Shown: piece by piece, positions 25,307 to 34,876 of the stretch
Numbering within the stretch: the stretch's first letter is position 1
How the letters are laid out: the number at the start of each line of letters is the position of its first letter
Source of the DNA: DAOUJI01 sp965197415
Lineage (GTDB): Bacteria > Chloroflexota > Dehalococcoidia > Lucifugimonadales > JAGWBF01
DNA: 64,000 nt
Assembly: GCA_965197415.1 (NCBI GenBank)
Contig: OZ240207.1
Location: 1,612,001 to 1,676,000, forward strand
Direction of reading: 5' to 3'
Made by a program: the position numbers and the translations under genes
The notes under the pieces: model-generated
What the model was told of the DNA's origin: nothing
Database searches by the model: none
Seen by the model: only the letters and a program-made list of their open reading frames with translations

Positions 25307-25935
25307 CCTGGCTTGGGCATTCCTGTTTCCGGCTCCGCTCCGGCGACGTGTCCATCATCACCGACCCCTATTCAAGCTCTCTCGGCTTGGATATGGGCTC
25401 CCAGCAGGCCACTGCGGTGACGGTCAGCCACGACCACCACCACCACGCCCATTGGCAGGGCGTATCCGACGACCCCAAGATCCTCAGCGGCCCAGGCGAA
25501 TATGAGCTGGCAGGCGTCTATATCACCGGTGTGATGACTCCTCCCGGCGAGAGCGACCCGCCCGGCAAACGGAACACTGCCTATCTCATCGAAATGGAGA
25601 GGGTGCGCCTCTGCCATCTTGGGGATGTAAGCTCCACCCTGACCAGCAGGCAGGCAGAGGAGCTTACCCCTATGGACGTGTTGTTCTTGCCCGTGGGAGG
25701 CCTCTGCACCATTTCCACGTCCCAGGCGGCAGTGATGATTCACGCCCTGGAACCCAGGATCGTCGTTCCCATGCACTACGCTATTCCCGGCGCCGAATCG
25801 TCGGGACTGAGCGATCTGGAGCCGTTTCTGCGGGAAATGAGCCTGAGAGAAGTGCAACCTCAGAACAGGCTCAATGTGACAGCCACCAACCTCCCGGCAG
25901 AACTCAGAGTGAACGTCCTTGAACGCCGCGTCTAG
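25297..25935 (+). CDS. MBL-fold metal-dependent hydrolase (UPF0173/UlaG-like)
   Basis: A 212-residue metallo-beta-lactamase-fold protein. ITWLGHSCFRL at the N terminus, DPYSSSLGL, the metal motif VSHDHHHHAHW, LCHLGDVS and VVPMHYAIPG supply the expected His and Asp ligands. The small single-domain form resembles UPF0173 and L-ascorbate-6-phosphate lactonase-like proteins of unknown substrate. The start is TTG at 25297, inside the end of bioY, with AAGGGG upstream, so it is translationally coupled to bioY. 25936-26120 holds nothing recognisable. Confidence 0.85.
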   Translation: MDITWLGHSCFRLRSGDVSIITDPYSSSLGLDMGSQQATAVTVSHDHHHHAHWQGVSDDPKILSGPGEYELAGVYITGVMTPPGESDPPGKRNTAYLIEMERVRLCHLGDVSSTLTSRQAEELTPMDVLFLPVGGLCTISTSQAAVMIHALEPRIVVPMHYAIPGAESSGLSDLEPFLREMSLREVQPQNRLNVTATNLPAELRVNVLERRV

Positions 25936-26120
25936 GGCCTGTTCTCATTAGACCCTGCGTCTTTCCGCCTCCTCGACTCTCATTCACAAGAAGAGGATGT
26001 CAGTCGAATCGCTGCATGATTCCGAACAACATTCCTGGATTCCTCACAGCTTTTGATATGGCAGGTTTGGGGGTCTCGCGCCCACGTCCAGCTTTAATGT
26101 GAACACGCCCTAGTTGCTGT

Positions 26121-26762
26121 CTACAAGACCTTCCTGCGACGAATCAGCACCAACATTGCGCCTCCCGCGATAATGGCTGCCGCTCCCAACACAAGGACCA
26201 GCTGAGAAATGCGCGGTATGTTGGGGTCTCCGGGTATGGGCAGGACCGGCGTGGGACTGGGACTTGGCGTAGGGGTAGGTTCGGCGGGAGTGGGAGTGGT
26301 CGCCTCGGTTGTCGATACCGGCGTCGGCTCCGCCGCTCCCGGCGGCAATGCGGCAAAGGTCAGATCGTTGTCGTTCTCGAAGAAAGGACCTGCCTGAAAC
26401 GCGATTGTTTCCTCGGACTGTACCTCGCCGTTGCCATAGGTGGCGAAGAAAGATATCGTGCGGCCGATATTATTGGTCCCGGTGGGCTGCACTTTCAGGT
26501 TTTCGTACCGGCCACCTTCAGTAAGAACAATGGCGCGCTCGTGGGCCTCGAACCCCGGGCGTGCCACGTTGGACTGGTAGCTTCCTACACGGGCAAATAT
26601 CTCGACCCCGTCGGGAGCGGGCTCCCCTGCGAAAGTGACCGCACCGTTGAACACGTTGGGGATGTCCGGCAATGCCTGAGGCTGCCCGGCACCCATGATT
26701 GCCACAGCAACTGCGGTAACAGCCACTAGTGCGATTGTTCTCCAAAGAACATTAGCCGCCAC
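26121..26762 (-). CDS. exported protein with C-terminal membrane anchor
   Basis: A 213-residue surface protein of unknown function. An N-terminal signal (TIALVAVTAVAVAIMGAG) is followed by an extracellular domain with a carboxypeptidase-regulatory-like start (VFNGAVTFAGEPAPDGVEIF). Then comes a Pro/Thr/Ser spacer (PTPAEPTPTPSPSPTP), the motif LPIPG, a hydrophobic helix (VLVLGAAAIIAGGAMLVLI) and the tail RRRKVL. Spacer, LPxxG, helix and basic tail is the order of sortase sorting signals. The GTG at 26762 is chosen for its GAGGAGG ribosome site; a GTG at 26819 would add 19 residues. Confidence 0.78.
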   Translation of the reverse strand: MAANVLWRTIALVAVTAVAVAIMGAGQPQALPDIPNVFNGAVTFAGEPAPDGVEIFARVGSYQSNVARPGFEAHERAIVLTEGGRYENLKVQPTGTNNIGRTISFFATYGNGEVQSEETIAFQAGPFFENDNDLTFAALPPGAAEPTPVSTTEATTPTPAEPTPTPSPSPTPVLPIPGDPNIPRISQLVLVLGAAAIIAGGAMLVLIRRRKVL

Positions 26763-26985
26763 CCTTACCTCCTCTGCCTCCACTACCGGCGCCCGGCAGA
26801 GGCCCGGCGCCTTATCCACCCTCTATTGTAGCCCTCGGGCGTCTATAAATTACAAGTTAATAACGTAAGCAACTAACCAGATTCCCAGCAGCCGCTGCCT
26901 CGAGCCTCCACGGGAGAAAGCAGACTCTGTCTCGATTCTGTTGGGGAAGCCAAACTCAGGCATGCGGTTGCGGGAGTCGTCGGAT

Positions 26986-27021
26986 AAATCAAGAGCCCTC
27001 CCCGCATCCTGGGGAGGGCTC
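26986..27021 (-). terminator. intrinsic terminator of the large surface-protein gene
   Basis: A perfect 11-bp stem (GAGCCCTCCCC at 26993-27003 against 27011-27021) has a 7-nt loop and is followed on the reverse strand by TTGATTT. It lies about 58 nt past the stop at 27079. Confidence 0.85.
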
Positions 27022-27078
27022 TCGTATGGTCTGTCCCTAATCCGCTATGAACGGATCCTATTGGCTGGCTGTCACCTG

Positions 27079-30000
27079 CTAGCCGCCTGGGATTATCTGA
27101 CCGGCATTGTTGGCCCACAGCCAGTAGCCGAATCCAACCTTCAAATCGGCGCTTGTTCCCGGGCTGACAACCACCCAAGGCTGGGCCTCGTTGGAGTCGT
27201 AGGTGAGCGCCCTTGTCCAGTCTATGCCTGTCAGGTAGGAATCAGCGTCTATTGTGCTGTCGAACGCCTGCCGGGTTATGTCGGACACCGGCACCAAGTT
27301 CCAGCCCTGCACCACGTTGAACGTCTTGGGCGGGGCCGGGCGAGACGGGTCGGTCGGCGGCACGTCGACCTTAAGCGTCACGTCGGATACTGCCCGCATG
27401 AAGTAGGCGTGGTTCCCGTCTATCGTCTCCAAGTCGCCAGTGAACGGATCATCGACGCTCGCCCTGGAGGCGAAGAGCCACGGACCTCGCGGGTCGGCCG
27501 GGTTGTACGTGAACACCAGGTTGATGTTGTCGCTTGACGTAATCACGTCATTTATGTCGGTGCTGGCCGGGTCCGAGGGCAGAGAGACCAGGTTGATGCC
27601 GGGGTTCAGGTTAAGTTCGTACAGGTCTCTCAACGCAACCGTGAAGTCCAGTTTCGCGTCCTGGGACAGGGCGTTCCCTGCCTCGTCCGTCGCGTTGAAC
27701 ACTAGGCTGTGACTGCCCAACTGGTCTGCCTGGGTCGCTCCCAACAGCTCTTTGCTCACCGTGATGGTGAAGTTCTTGTTGTCCCGTGTGCTGACTTGGT
27801 CGCTTACGTCAGCCCCGTCCAACTCCATCTTGGTTATCCACACGGTCACATGGGAGTCTCCAACGTACTCGTCAGCCTCAGTCTCCCACCTGATCCGCAG
27901 GAGCGTAGAGTCGCTAAGAGTTATCGATCCGCCTGGAGCCGGAACGGTGTCCAGCACCTCGTCTCCGTTAACGTCCTTCACCGGCGCCGGCAATGTCTTG
28001 TCGATTTCGAAGGAGAGTCCTTTTTTGGCGTTGGCGCCGCCAGCTGTCACTATGTTCCCTTTGGTGTCCCGGGCTCCCACTTCCAGGGAGTACCGTCCTT
28101 CACCGAACCCGGACATGCTGAAGGTCCATTCCTTCCGGGTTTCTACCACCGAACTCGTCTCCTTGTGGCTGGCCGCGCCGTCGCAGGCGTCAGCGCTGGT
28201 GGTGCACTTGTATACCATCCGGCTGGGCAAGCTTCCGGCGATAGGCTCATCGGACACCACGGAGATTTCCACACCCGACTTGGTGTAGTTGCCGCCAGTG
28301 AAGGTCACAGTCAGGTCGGGGGCGATTCCGTCCACAGCCGTCTCCGAGCCGCTGTCGATAACGTTTCCTCCAGTGTCCTCCAACTCGCCCACTATGGCCA
28401 CGGTCGGGGTTGCATCGGGGGCCAATGCGTCCACAGTCAGGAAGACGCTACTGGCCCTGCCGCTGAAGTGCTCAGCGTCCGAGGGGACCTCGCCGTCCAC
28501 GGTGAAGTCGTCAGCATCCACGCTGGCGCCGTTAATCGGCACTGTGAGTTCGACCTCAATGCTGGTCCTGTCATCCCCGTTGGCCGCTTTGGCGGTCTTC
28601 AACGCCTCGCTGCCCGAGTCCCAGTTGTTCCCCGTTGTCGCCGCTTCCAATCCAGGAGTCTGCTTTAGGATTCTCAGAGCCTGGGAGCCGGTTTCGGCTT
28701 GGTTGCCGGCCACGTCCTTGACGCTGACCTCCCACTCTATGTTGAGATCAAGGGTGTCGTCGTCGTCGATGGCGCCCTTAACCTGCGGAATCTTATTCAC
28801 CGGGAAGGACACCTTGTATACGCCGCTTCCTGCGCTGGTCTCCGCCACGGTCACGTCTTCGTCTTGTTCCGCCAAGGCGCCGCCATCCACTCCAACGGAG
28901 AGCACAGCAGACTTCGCGTCGACTCCGCCGATGGTGTCAGACACTTCGACGCTCAACTCGGTTGTAAGGTCGTTGGTCGAGGACTCGTCCGAAGGGGTGA
29001 TGTTGGTGAAGGTGGGCGGGTCCGGGTCCACGTCAATTATCTTGGTGATGGTCTGGGCGGCTCCTGCCGCGTTAGACCTGTCTTTGTAGGTGACGGTTAT
29101 GTTGTCGCCTTGTATTACCGCTATCCGGGTGATTTGGTCCGTTGCCGTCATTTGGGGCATCAGGCTGTAGTCGCTGAAATCGTCCACGGCCGGGTCTACA
29201 CCGTCGATGGCCTTGATGGATCCTGCGAACACGCCCGAATTGGCGCTGGTCTCTCTGAGACGTATGGGTATGGCTTTGTCCCTGGCGCCCCTAACCGTTA
29301 CCAAGTCTTCCAGACCGGTGTAGGTTATTCGTATCGTCTTGCCGGCTTCCACCGTGTCGCCTTCGTCGTGCAATACCTCAATCATGTTGCCGGCAGCGGA
29401 ACCGTCCACGTAGCTGCCTGTCGTACCGGCGTCACCGATGCTCATAACCTTAAGGGTAACGCCGCTCACTCCCACAGCGGTCGCCGTCACATCTTTCACG
29501 TCCACCGCGCCGTCGCCGTTGGCGTCTTGAAGCGGAAGAGTGGTCATGCCCAACGGAATCATGACTGTTCCTTCTTCCGCCAAGTCGTCTTCAAGTTCGA
29601 AATTCTTGGTTATGCCACTCTTGGCCGCCCTCGTAACCTGCCGGACAGCCGCCACGTACTTTATTTGGACCGGTTGGGCGGCGCTCAGGCCTTGCTGGAA
29701 TATGTTGAACGTAACCTGACCTCGGAGGGCGTTGAATATCGAGGCGACCGCTATGTCGCCGTCAGTGCCATCGCCGTCCAGATCGGAGTCGACTATAATA
29801 ATGTCGTTCACGTCAACGTCGCCGTCGCCGTCATAGTCCCCTATCGGTGACGCGTCATCGGACGTGCCGTCACCGTCAAGGTCGGCAGGGACCGAAAGCT
29901 GCACAACGCCGGTCCCTCCAAGCTGTGAGGCGTCCACCATGATCGTTATGCCATCATCGTCAGTCCCGAGGACGTTGGGTTCTTTGTTGGGACCTAGACC

Positions 30001-30228
30001 GACGTAGACTGCACTGTCCAGGTCAGGGTCGGTTACTTCGATCGTCACCGTCCTGGGACCGTCGCCAACAGTTTCGTCATCGGAAACTGCGCCGGGGTTG
30101 ACATCGATGACGCCAGTCCATGCGCCCGACGGAGCCGCACCCACGAGAGCCCCCCACATGAGAGTCAATGCCATGATGACCAAAATGCCGGTCCCCGAGA
30201 GAATGAGTAGCGCCCTCTTGTTCGTCAT
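27079..30228 (-). CDS. large secreted Ig-like/calcium-binding surface protein
   Basis: A 1049-residue exported protein, the longest in the window. A signal helix (LLILSGTGILVIMALTLMWG) is followed by acidic beta-rich domains. Asp-rich loops such as DYDGDGDVDVNDI and DANGDGAVDVKDV look like dockerin or EF-hand calcium sites. Repeated stretches of the kind GxxxITLSDSTLLRIRW and LVFNATDEAGNALSQ suggest bacterial Ig-like modules. The C-terminal 160 residues contain two related segments (INLVSLPSDP and WNLVPVSDI) seen in other large secreted proteins. No LPxTG or C-terminal helix is present. A structural or S-layer/adhesin role is an inference. It has its own double promoter and terminator. Confidence 0.8.
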   Translation of the reverse strand: MTNKRALLILSGTGILVIMALTLMWGALVGAAPSGAWTGVIDVNPGAVSDDETVGDGPRTVTIEVTDPDLDSAVYVGLGPNKEPNVLGTDDDGITIMVDASQLGGTGVVQLSVPADLDGDGTSDDASPIGDYDGDGDVDVNDIIIVDSDLDGDGTDGDIAVASIFNALRGQVTFNIFQQGLSAAQPVQIKYVAAVRQVTRAAKSGITKNFELEDDLAEEGTVMIPLGMTTLPLQDANGDGAVDVKDVTATAVGVSGVTLKVMSIGDAGTTGSYVDGSAAGNMIEVLHDEGDTVEAGKTIRITYTGLEDLVTVRGARDKAIPIRLRETSANSGVFAGSIKAIDGVDPAVDDFSDYSLMPQMTATDQITRIAVIQGDNITVTYKDRSNAAGAAQTITKIIDVDPDPPTFTNITPSDESSTNDLTTELSVEVSDTIGGVDAKSAVLSVGVDGGALAEQDEDVTVAETSAGSGVYKVSFPVNKIPQVKGAIDDDDTLDLNIEWEVSVKDVAGNQAETGSQALRILKQTPGLEAATTGNNWDSGSEALKTAKAANGDDRTSIEVELTVPINGASVDADDFTVDGEVPSDAEHFSGRASSVFLTVDALAPDATPTVAIVGELEDTGGNVIDSGSETAVDGIAPDLTVTFTGGNYTKSGVEISVVSDEPIAGSLPSRMVYKCTTSADACDGAASHKETSSVVETRKEWTFSMSGFGEGRYSLEVGARDTKGNIVTAGGANAKKGLSFEIDKTLPAPVKDVNGDEVLDTVPAPGGSITLSDSTLLRIRWETEADEYVGDSHVTVWITKMELDGADVSDQVSTRDNKNFTITVSKELLGATQADQLGSHSLVFNATDEAGNALSQDAKLDFTVALRDLYELNLNPGINLVSLPSDPASTDINDVITSSDNINLVFTYNPADPRGPWLFASRASVDDPFTGDLETIDGNHAYFMRAVSDVTLKVDVPPTDPSRPAPPKTFNVVQGWNLVPVSDITRQAFDSTIDADSYLTGIDWTRALTYDSNEAQPWVVVSPGTSADLKVGFGYWLWANNAGQIIPGG

Positions 30229-30375
30229 GCTCTAACTCCCCTAACCGCCAACGCCGTCTGAAATAGATTTGGCCTCGCCACGTATCGTGAATTGGCGAGG
30301 GACCCGGCTGCGATTCTCACTTGTTCCATGCACGTAGTATTAAACGTGAGTCCTTCCCTATGAATGACCCAGACT

Positions 30376-30404
30376 ATTCAATCACCATACGGAATCCCTG
30401 TCAA
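30376..30404 (-). promoter_or_regulatory. proximal promoter of the large surface-protein gene
   Basis: On the reverse strand TTGACA (30404-30399), a 17-nt spacer and TTGAAT (30381-30376), about 140 nt before the ATG at 30228. It lies downstream of the hairpin at 30431-30461. Confidence 0.55.
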
Positions 30405-30430
30405 GGACTTCCAAGCGGGTTTTCTGACCT

Positions 30431-30461
30431 AAAAATCGCCCCATTCGATTAGGCTGGGGCG
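30431..30461 (-). terminator. terminator-like hairpin inside the leader
   Basis: On the reverse strand CGCCCCA and TGGGGCG (7 bp, 11-nt loop) are followed directly by ATTTTT. It stands between the distal and proximal promoters, so it could end rho-operon read-through or attenuate transcription from the distal promoter. Confidence 0.65.
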
Positions 30462-30551
30462 CCAGGAAAGTCAGCGTTATGAAGTATTGCAACACTCAAA
30501 CTAGAAGCTCACTCCAGGGTACGCTTCACCCGCTCGGTGAAAGCTAGGGAG

Positions 30552-30580
30552 ACTATAGCGAGTCAGACACTGCATGTCAA
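30552..30580 (-). promoter_or_regulatory. distal promoter with near-consensus hexamers
   Basis: On the reverse strand TTGACA (30580-30575), exactly 17 nt, then TATAGT (30557-30552). It is one of the best promoter matches in the window and points at the large surface-protein gene, with a leader of about 315 nt. Confidence 0.7.
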
Positions 30581-30839
30581 GAAAAACGGCGGGCTTTGGC
30601 GCGATTCTGTTAGAGGCATTTCCTTGCCTCTGCCGAGGATGCTGAAGGCCCCGTCTGAACAAGACTGGCAGAATTGAGGAATCCCGGCGACGGCCGGCGC
30701 TTTAAGGACACCCCCGTCCTACAGACGCCTAGCCTGTCTGGGCTTGAGCCGGGGCCGAAACCCGCGGGATGCGAGGAACACCACACCGGCGTGCTGAGGT
30801 TACCCAAGGCATGGGAGCAGAGCTAAGGGTTCGGAGAGA
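30581..30839. other. intergenic region after rho with a REP-like core
   Basis: These 259 nt separate rho from the distal promoter. They hold a CCGGC-GACG-GCCGG hairpin (30684-30697) matching the REP-like core seen at 62343-62362, and a GAGGCATTTCCTTGCCTC inverted repeat at about 30612-30629. No coding potential or known riboswitch is recognised. Confidence 0.5.
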
Positions 30840-32135
30840 CTAGGAGTTTTTGGACAGGTTGTCCAGGAACTCTTTGTTCGTCTTGGCCCTCGCCAGCTGT
30901 TCCAGCACCTTCTCCGTAGCGTCCGCGCTGTTCACTGAGTCGTTGGAGAGCAGAGCCACCATCCGCCGGAGCAGGACGACCTGTCTAAGCATGGTCTCCT
31001 CGAAGAACAGGTCTTCGCGCCGGGTGCCGCTGCGCTGGATGTCGATGGCCGGGAAGAAGCGCCGCTCGGAGAGCCTCCGGTCCAGGTGAAGCTCCATGTT
31101 GCCGGTGCCCTTGAACTCCTCGTATATGACCTCATCCATCCGGCTGCCCGTGTCCACCAGGCAGGTGGCAATGATGGTCAGGCTGCCGCCGTGCTCCACG
31201 TTGCGGGCGGCTCCGAAGAATCGCTTAGGCGGGTAGAGGGCCACCGGGTCTATACCGCCGGACAGGGTGCGTCCGCTGGAGGGAACGGCCAGGTTATAGG
31301 CCCTGGTGAACCTGGTGATGCTGTCCAACAGGATTACAACGTCAACTTCGTTTTCCACCAGCCGCTTGGCCCGTTCCAGGGCCAGCTCTCCCACGCGGCA
31401 CTGGTCTTCCACCGAGTCATCGAAGGTGGAGGCGAACACCTCACCGTTCACCGAGCGGCGCATGTCGGTGACCTCTTCAGGCCGCTCCCCTATCAGCACC
31501 ACCATCAGCTCGGCCTCGGGGCAGTTGGTGGTTACGCCGTTGGCTATGTGCTTGAGGACCGTCGTCTTTCCGGCCTTGGGCGGCGACACGATAAGGCCTC
31601 GCTGTCCCAAACCGATGGGGGAGAACAGGTCGATCATCCTGGTGGTGAGGTTGTTGGAGACGGTCTCCAGTTTGATGTGCTCGTCGGGGAAGATGGGGGT
31701 CAGGTACTCGAAGTTCTGGCGGGACCTGGCGTCGTCGGGGTTGAGCCCGTTGACCTTTTCGACTCGCACCATGCCGAAGTAGCGCTCGCCATCCTTGGGA
31801 GGGCGCACCTGGCCGGACACCATGTCCCCGGTCTTCAGGGCGAATCGGCGTATCTGGGACTGGGACACGTAGACGTCCCCCGAGGCGGGCCGAAGGGCCT
31901 TCTGACGCAGGAAGCCGTAGCCTTCCGACATCGTCTCCAGTATGCCTAGAGCGGAAAGCCCCTGCTTGTCGGCTATGAACTGGAGCACCTTGTTGAGGAC
32001 TTCATCCCTGGGACGGCTGGCCAGCTGGCCGTTGGCGTCCAGGCCCGCCGCCTCGGCGATGGAGACAAGCTCCTCCTTGGACTTGACGTCCAGGTCAGCT
32101 ATGGTCACCATCGGTGGCTCTTTTGTCGTGGTCAT
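30840..32135 (-). CDS. rho: transcription termination factor Rho
   Basis: A 431-residue hexameric RNA helicase. The N-terminal Rho-N helix bundle is LKSKEELVSIAEAAGL-like, then the cold-shock-like RNA site (GYGFLRQKALRPASGDVYVS). The ATPase has Walker A PPKAGKTT at 185-192, Walker B DVVILLDSITR, the R-loop/Q-loop GRTLSGGIDP and the arginine finger region. ATG follows AGGAGG by 6 nt. It has no long insertion in the N-terminal domain, unlike actinobacterial Rho. Confidence 0.97.
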   Translation of the reverse strand: MTTTKEPPMVTIADLDVKSKEELVSIAEAAGLDANGQLASRPRDEVLNKVLQFIADKQGLSALGILETMSEGYGFLRQKALRPASGDVYVSQSQIRRFALKTGDMVSGQVRPPKDGERYFGMVRVEKVNGLNPDDARSRQNFEYLTPIFPDEHIKLETVSNNLTTRMIDLFSPIGLGQRGLIVSPPKAGKTTVLKHIANGVTTNCPEAELMVVLIGERPEEVTDMRRSVNGEVFASTFDDSVEDQCRVGELALERAKRLVENEVDVVILLDSITRFTRAYNLAVPSSGRTLSGGIDPVALYPPKRFFGAARNVEHGGSLTIIATCLVDTGSRMDEVIYEEFKGTGNMELHLDRRLSERRFFPAIDIQRSGTRREDLFFEETMLRQVVLLRRMVALLSNDSVNSADATEKVLEQLARAKTNKEFLDNLSKNS

Positions 32136-32230
32136 TTACTTCCTCCTGATGTTGGGAGCCGGGCCGCTGTTTTGTAGAAATTCGATAGCTATCGTGGTGG
32201 TCCGGCGGACGCCTCCAGTGGCGTCAAGAG

Positions 32231-32887
32231 CTATTGGGAGACCTTCTCCCAGTCCTGCAGGAATCGGGTCTGACCTGCATCGGTCAGAGGGTGCTTGAAC
32301 ATCTGCAAAAGCACGGAATAGGGAAGGGTCGCGATATGCGCTCCAACCTTGGCGGCCATGACGCAGTGCAATGGGTTCCTGATGCTGGCCGCCAGCACTC
32401 TGGTCTCGATTTCGTAGTTGGAGAATATCTCCACTATGTCCTCCACCACGTCCATTCCGTCCTGGCCTATGTCGTCCAGACGGCCAATGAATGGGCTGAC
32501 CGCCGTGGCTCCGGCCTGGGCTCCCAGCAGGGCCTGGTTCACGGAGAAACAGAGGGTCTGGTTTACTCTGATGCCGTCCCTGGTCAGGACGGACATGGCC
32601 TCGATGCCCGCCGGAGTGGAAGGCAGCTTGACCCAGGGGTTGGGAATCCAGTCCACGATGTCTCTGCCCTCGGTTATCATCCCTTCCACGTCCTGGCTGA
32701 CCACCTCTACGGAAATTGGGCCGTCCAGAATGTTGGCAATCTCCTGCACAGCTTCCTTGTAGGCTGAAAGCTTGCCAATACCCTCTTTTGCAGCAAGAGA
32801 GGGGTTGGTGGTTACACCCTTGATGACACCCATTCTTGCTGCGCTGCGTATTTCATCTATATTCGCGGTGTCCAGAAACAGCTCCAT
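32231..32887 (-). CDS. tal: transaldolase (small, FSA/TalC type)
   Basis: A 218-residue TIM-barrel aldolase of the short transaldolase/fructose-6-phosphate aldolase group. ELFLDTANIDEIRSAA, GVTTNPSLAAKEG, WVKLPSTPAGIEAM (Schiff-base Lys) and SPFIGRLDDIG are diagnostic. It works in the non-oxidative pentose phosphate pathway. Three start codons lie in tandem (GTG 32893, ATG 32890, ATG 32887); GAGG is spaced best for 32887. It lies 95 nt before rho on the same strand. Confidence 0.93.
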   Translation of the reverse strand: MELFLDTANIDEIRSAARMGVIKGVTTNPSLAAKEGIGKLSAYKEAVQEIANILDGPISVEVVSQDVEGMITEGRDIVDWIPNPWVKLPSTPAGIEAMSVLTRDGIRVNQTLCFSVNQALLGAQAGATAVSPFIGRLDDIGQDGMDVVEDIVEIFSNYEIETRVLAASIRNPLHCVMAAKVGAHIATLPYSVLLQMFKHPLTDAGQTRFLQDWEKVSQ

Positions 32888-32973
32888 CATCACACCTCAT
32901 CACACACTTTGGTTTGGCTTGAACCGGCAGAGCCGGTCGATGCTGTCCGCCTAATGGCGATTCGACTCCGGCA

Positions 32974-34605
32974 TTAAAGTGGAAGCGCAGGTTGTGCGCC
33001 CTCCCTCAAGGTCTCTTTCGCTGCCGCCAGAAAGTCCCGGAACAACGGGTGGGGTCGGTTGGGTCTGGACAGGAACTCGGGGTGGAACTGGACTCCGATC
33101 ATGAAGGGATGGTCCACGACCTCAGTAATCTCGACCAGCCGTCCGTCCGGGGATATTCCGCCGGCCAGAAGGCCCCGATTCTCCAAGTCTTCGCGAAAGC
33201 TGTTATTGACCTCGAACCTATGGCGGTGTCGCTCAGCCACCTCGGACTTATGATAGGCCGCCTGAGAGCGGCTCTTCTCGGTGAGCTTGCACGGATATAC
33301 CCCAAGGCGCATCGTCCCGCCTTTCTCGGTTATATCGCGCTGGTCTGGCATGATGTCTATTACGGGGAACTCGGTGGCGTCGTCCATCTCCGACGAGTGT
33401 GCGCCGTTAAGTCCCAGCACGTTCCTCGCGTACTCCACCACCATCATCTGAAGTCCCAGACACAAGCCCAGGTAGGGAATCTTGTTGACCCTGGCGTACT
33501 TCGCCGTGGCAATCATGCCTTCCACACCCCTTGGGCCGAATCCACCGGGCACGATGATTCCGGAGACGGTCTTGAGCAGGTCGTCAGGGCCGTCCCGCTC
33601 GATGTCCTCTGAATGCACCCACTGGATGTCCACGTCCCGGTCATGAAAGAGGCCCGCGTGTTTCAGGGCCTCGTTGACGGATATGTAGGCGTCGGGAAGC
33701 TCGACATACTTGCCGACCAGGGCAATGGGCAGCCTTTCCTTAGGCTGGCAAATCCTGTCCACCATGTTCGACCATTCGGTCATGTCCCTGCCGCTGCTCT
33801 GGAGACCGAGGGACTTGACCAGCAAGTCTCCCAAGCCGTAGTCCTCCAGGATAAGGGGGGCCTGGTAGACGGTGGGAACGTTCATAAGGGGTATGATGGC
33901 TTCCCGTGTCACGTCGCAGAACAGAGAGAGCTTGTCCTTAATGGAGTCGGTCATCTCATGGTCGCTGCGGCAGATGAGACAGTCCGGCTGAATTCCGATG
34001 GTGCGAAGCTCCTTGACGCTGTGCTGGGTCGGCTTGGTCTTGAGCTCTCCCGTAGCGGACATGTGGAGCAGAAGTGTGACGTGGATATAGAACACGTTGT
34101 CCCTGCCCACCTCATTACGCATTTGCCGTATCGCTTCCAGGAATGGAAGGCCCTCGATGTCTCCGACGGTGCCGCCGACCTCGACGACGATTACGTCAGC
34201 AGCCGATTCCTCAGCCAAGTCCAGAATTCTCGACTTTATCTCGTTGGTGACGTGGGGCACAGCCTGTATAGTGCCGCCTAGGAAGTCCCCTCGTCGCTCC
34301 TTGGTCAGGATAGCCCCGTACACTTGGCCGGCGGTGAGGTTGGACGACTTGGTGAGCTCCAGGTCGATGAATCTCTCGTAATGGCCCAGGTCCATGTCCG
34401 TCTCGCCGCCGTCCCGCGTAACGAACACTTCGCCGTGCTGGTAGGGAGACATGGTGCCGGGGTCCACATTAAGGTAAGGGTCCAGTTTCATCACCGATAC
34501 GGATATGCCGCGGCTCTTGAGGATACGACCAATGGAGGCGACGCTGATCCCTTTCCCGACGGAACTTACGACCCCTCCGGTGACGAATACGTACTTAGCG
34601 CTCAT
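32974..34605 (-). CDS. pyrG: CTP synthase
   Basis: A 543-residue enzyme that aminates UTP to CTP with glutamine. The synthetase domain starts KYVFVTGGVVSSVGKGISVA and contains DPYLNVDPGTMSPYQHGEVF. The C-terminal class I glutamine amidotransferase has the nucleophile in YLGLCLGLQ and the His-Glu pair in GVQFHPEFLSRP. ATG at 34605 fits the conserved N terminus, although no strong ribosome site precedes it. It is the first gene of the pyrG-tal-rho run. Confidence 0.97.
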   Translation of the reverse strand: MSAKYVFVTGGVVSSVGKGISVASIGRILKSRGISVSVMKLDPYLNVDPGTMSPYQHGEVFVTRDGGETDMDLGHYERFIDLELTKSSNLTAGQVYGAILTKERRGDFLGGTIQAVPHVTNEIKSRILDLAEESAADVIVVEVGGTVGDIEGLPFLEAIRQMRNEVGRDNVFYIHVTLLLHMSATGELKTKPTQHSVKELRTIGIQPDCLICRSDHEMTDSIKDKLSLFCDVTREAIIPLMNVPTVYQAPLILEDYGLGDLLVKSLGLQSSGRDMTEWSNMVDRICQPKERLPIALVGKYVELPDAYISVNEALKHAGLFHDRDVDIQWVHSEDIERDGPDDLLKTVSGIIVPGGFGPRGVEGMIATAKYARVNKIPYLGLCLGLQMMVVEYARNVLGLNGAHSSEMDDATEFPVIDIMPDQRDITEKGGTMRLGVYPCKLTEKSRSQAAYHKSEVAERHRHRFEVNNSFREDLENRGLLAGGISPDGRLVEITEVVDHPFMIGVQFHPEFLSRPNRPHPLFRDFLAAAKETLREGAQPALPL

Positions 34606-34819
34606 ACAAAGGGCGCCTGTCCAAGTCCTGGGAAAAGGCAAGCATCATGCTGGGAGAGTCATCGGGGGAAACGAAGTGGACGGAGACGCCTCGAAAGGCC
34701 CGCGTCTGAAGTCCAATTCGAATTATAGGGTGGCTAAAGAACGGGTGTCAATAGCCATCTGGCCCTTGCCGAGAACAATAACGGAGCCTCATAAACGCGG
34801 TAGATCGGCCATAGCCCGG

Positions 34820-34848
34820 TTGCCGACGGAAGGGGTGCTTGATAGAAT
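34820..34848 (+). promoter_or_regulatory. tRNA-Lys promoter
   Basis: TTGCCG (34820-34825), a 17-nt spacer and TAGAAT (34843-34848), ending 28 nt before the tRNA. Confidence 0.55.
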
Positions 34849-34876
34849 CGTACTCTGCTTGCTCAAGCAGCTGTGT

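Noticed and set aside
30581..30839. Riboswitch (c-di-GMP or cobalamin type) in the rho-surface protein gap
   Set aside because: Hairpins are present but none of the conserved core sequences of these riboswitches could be found.
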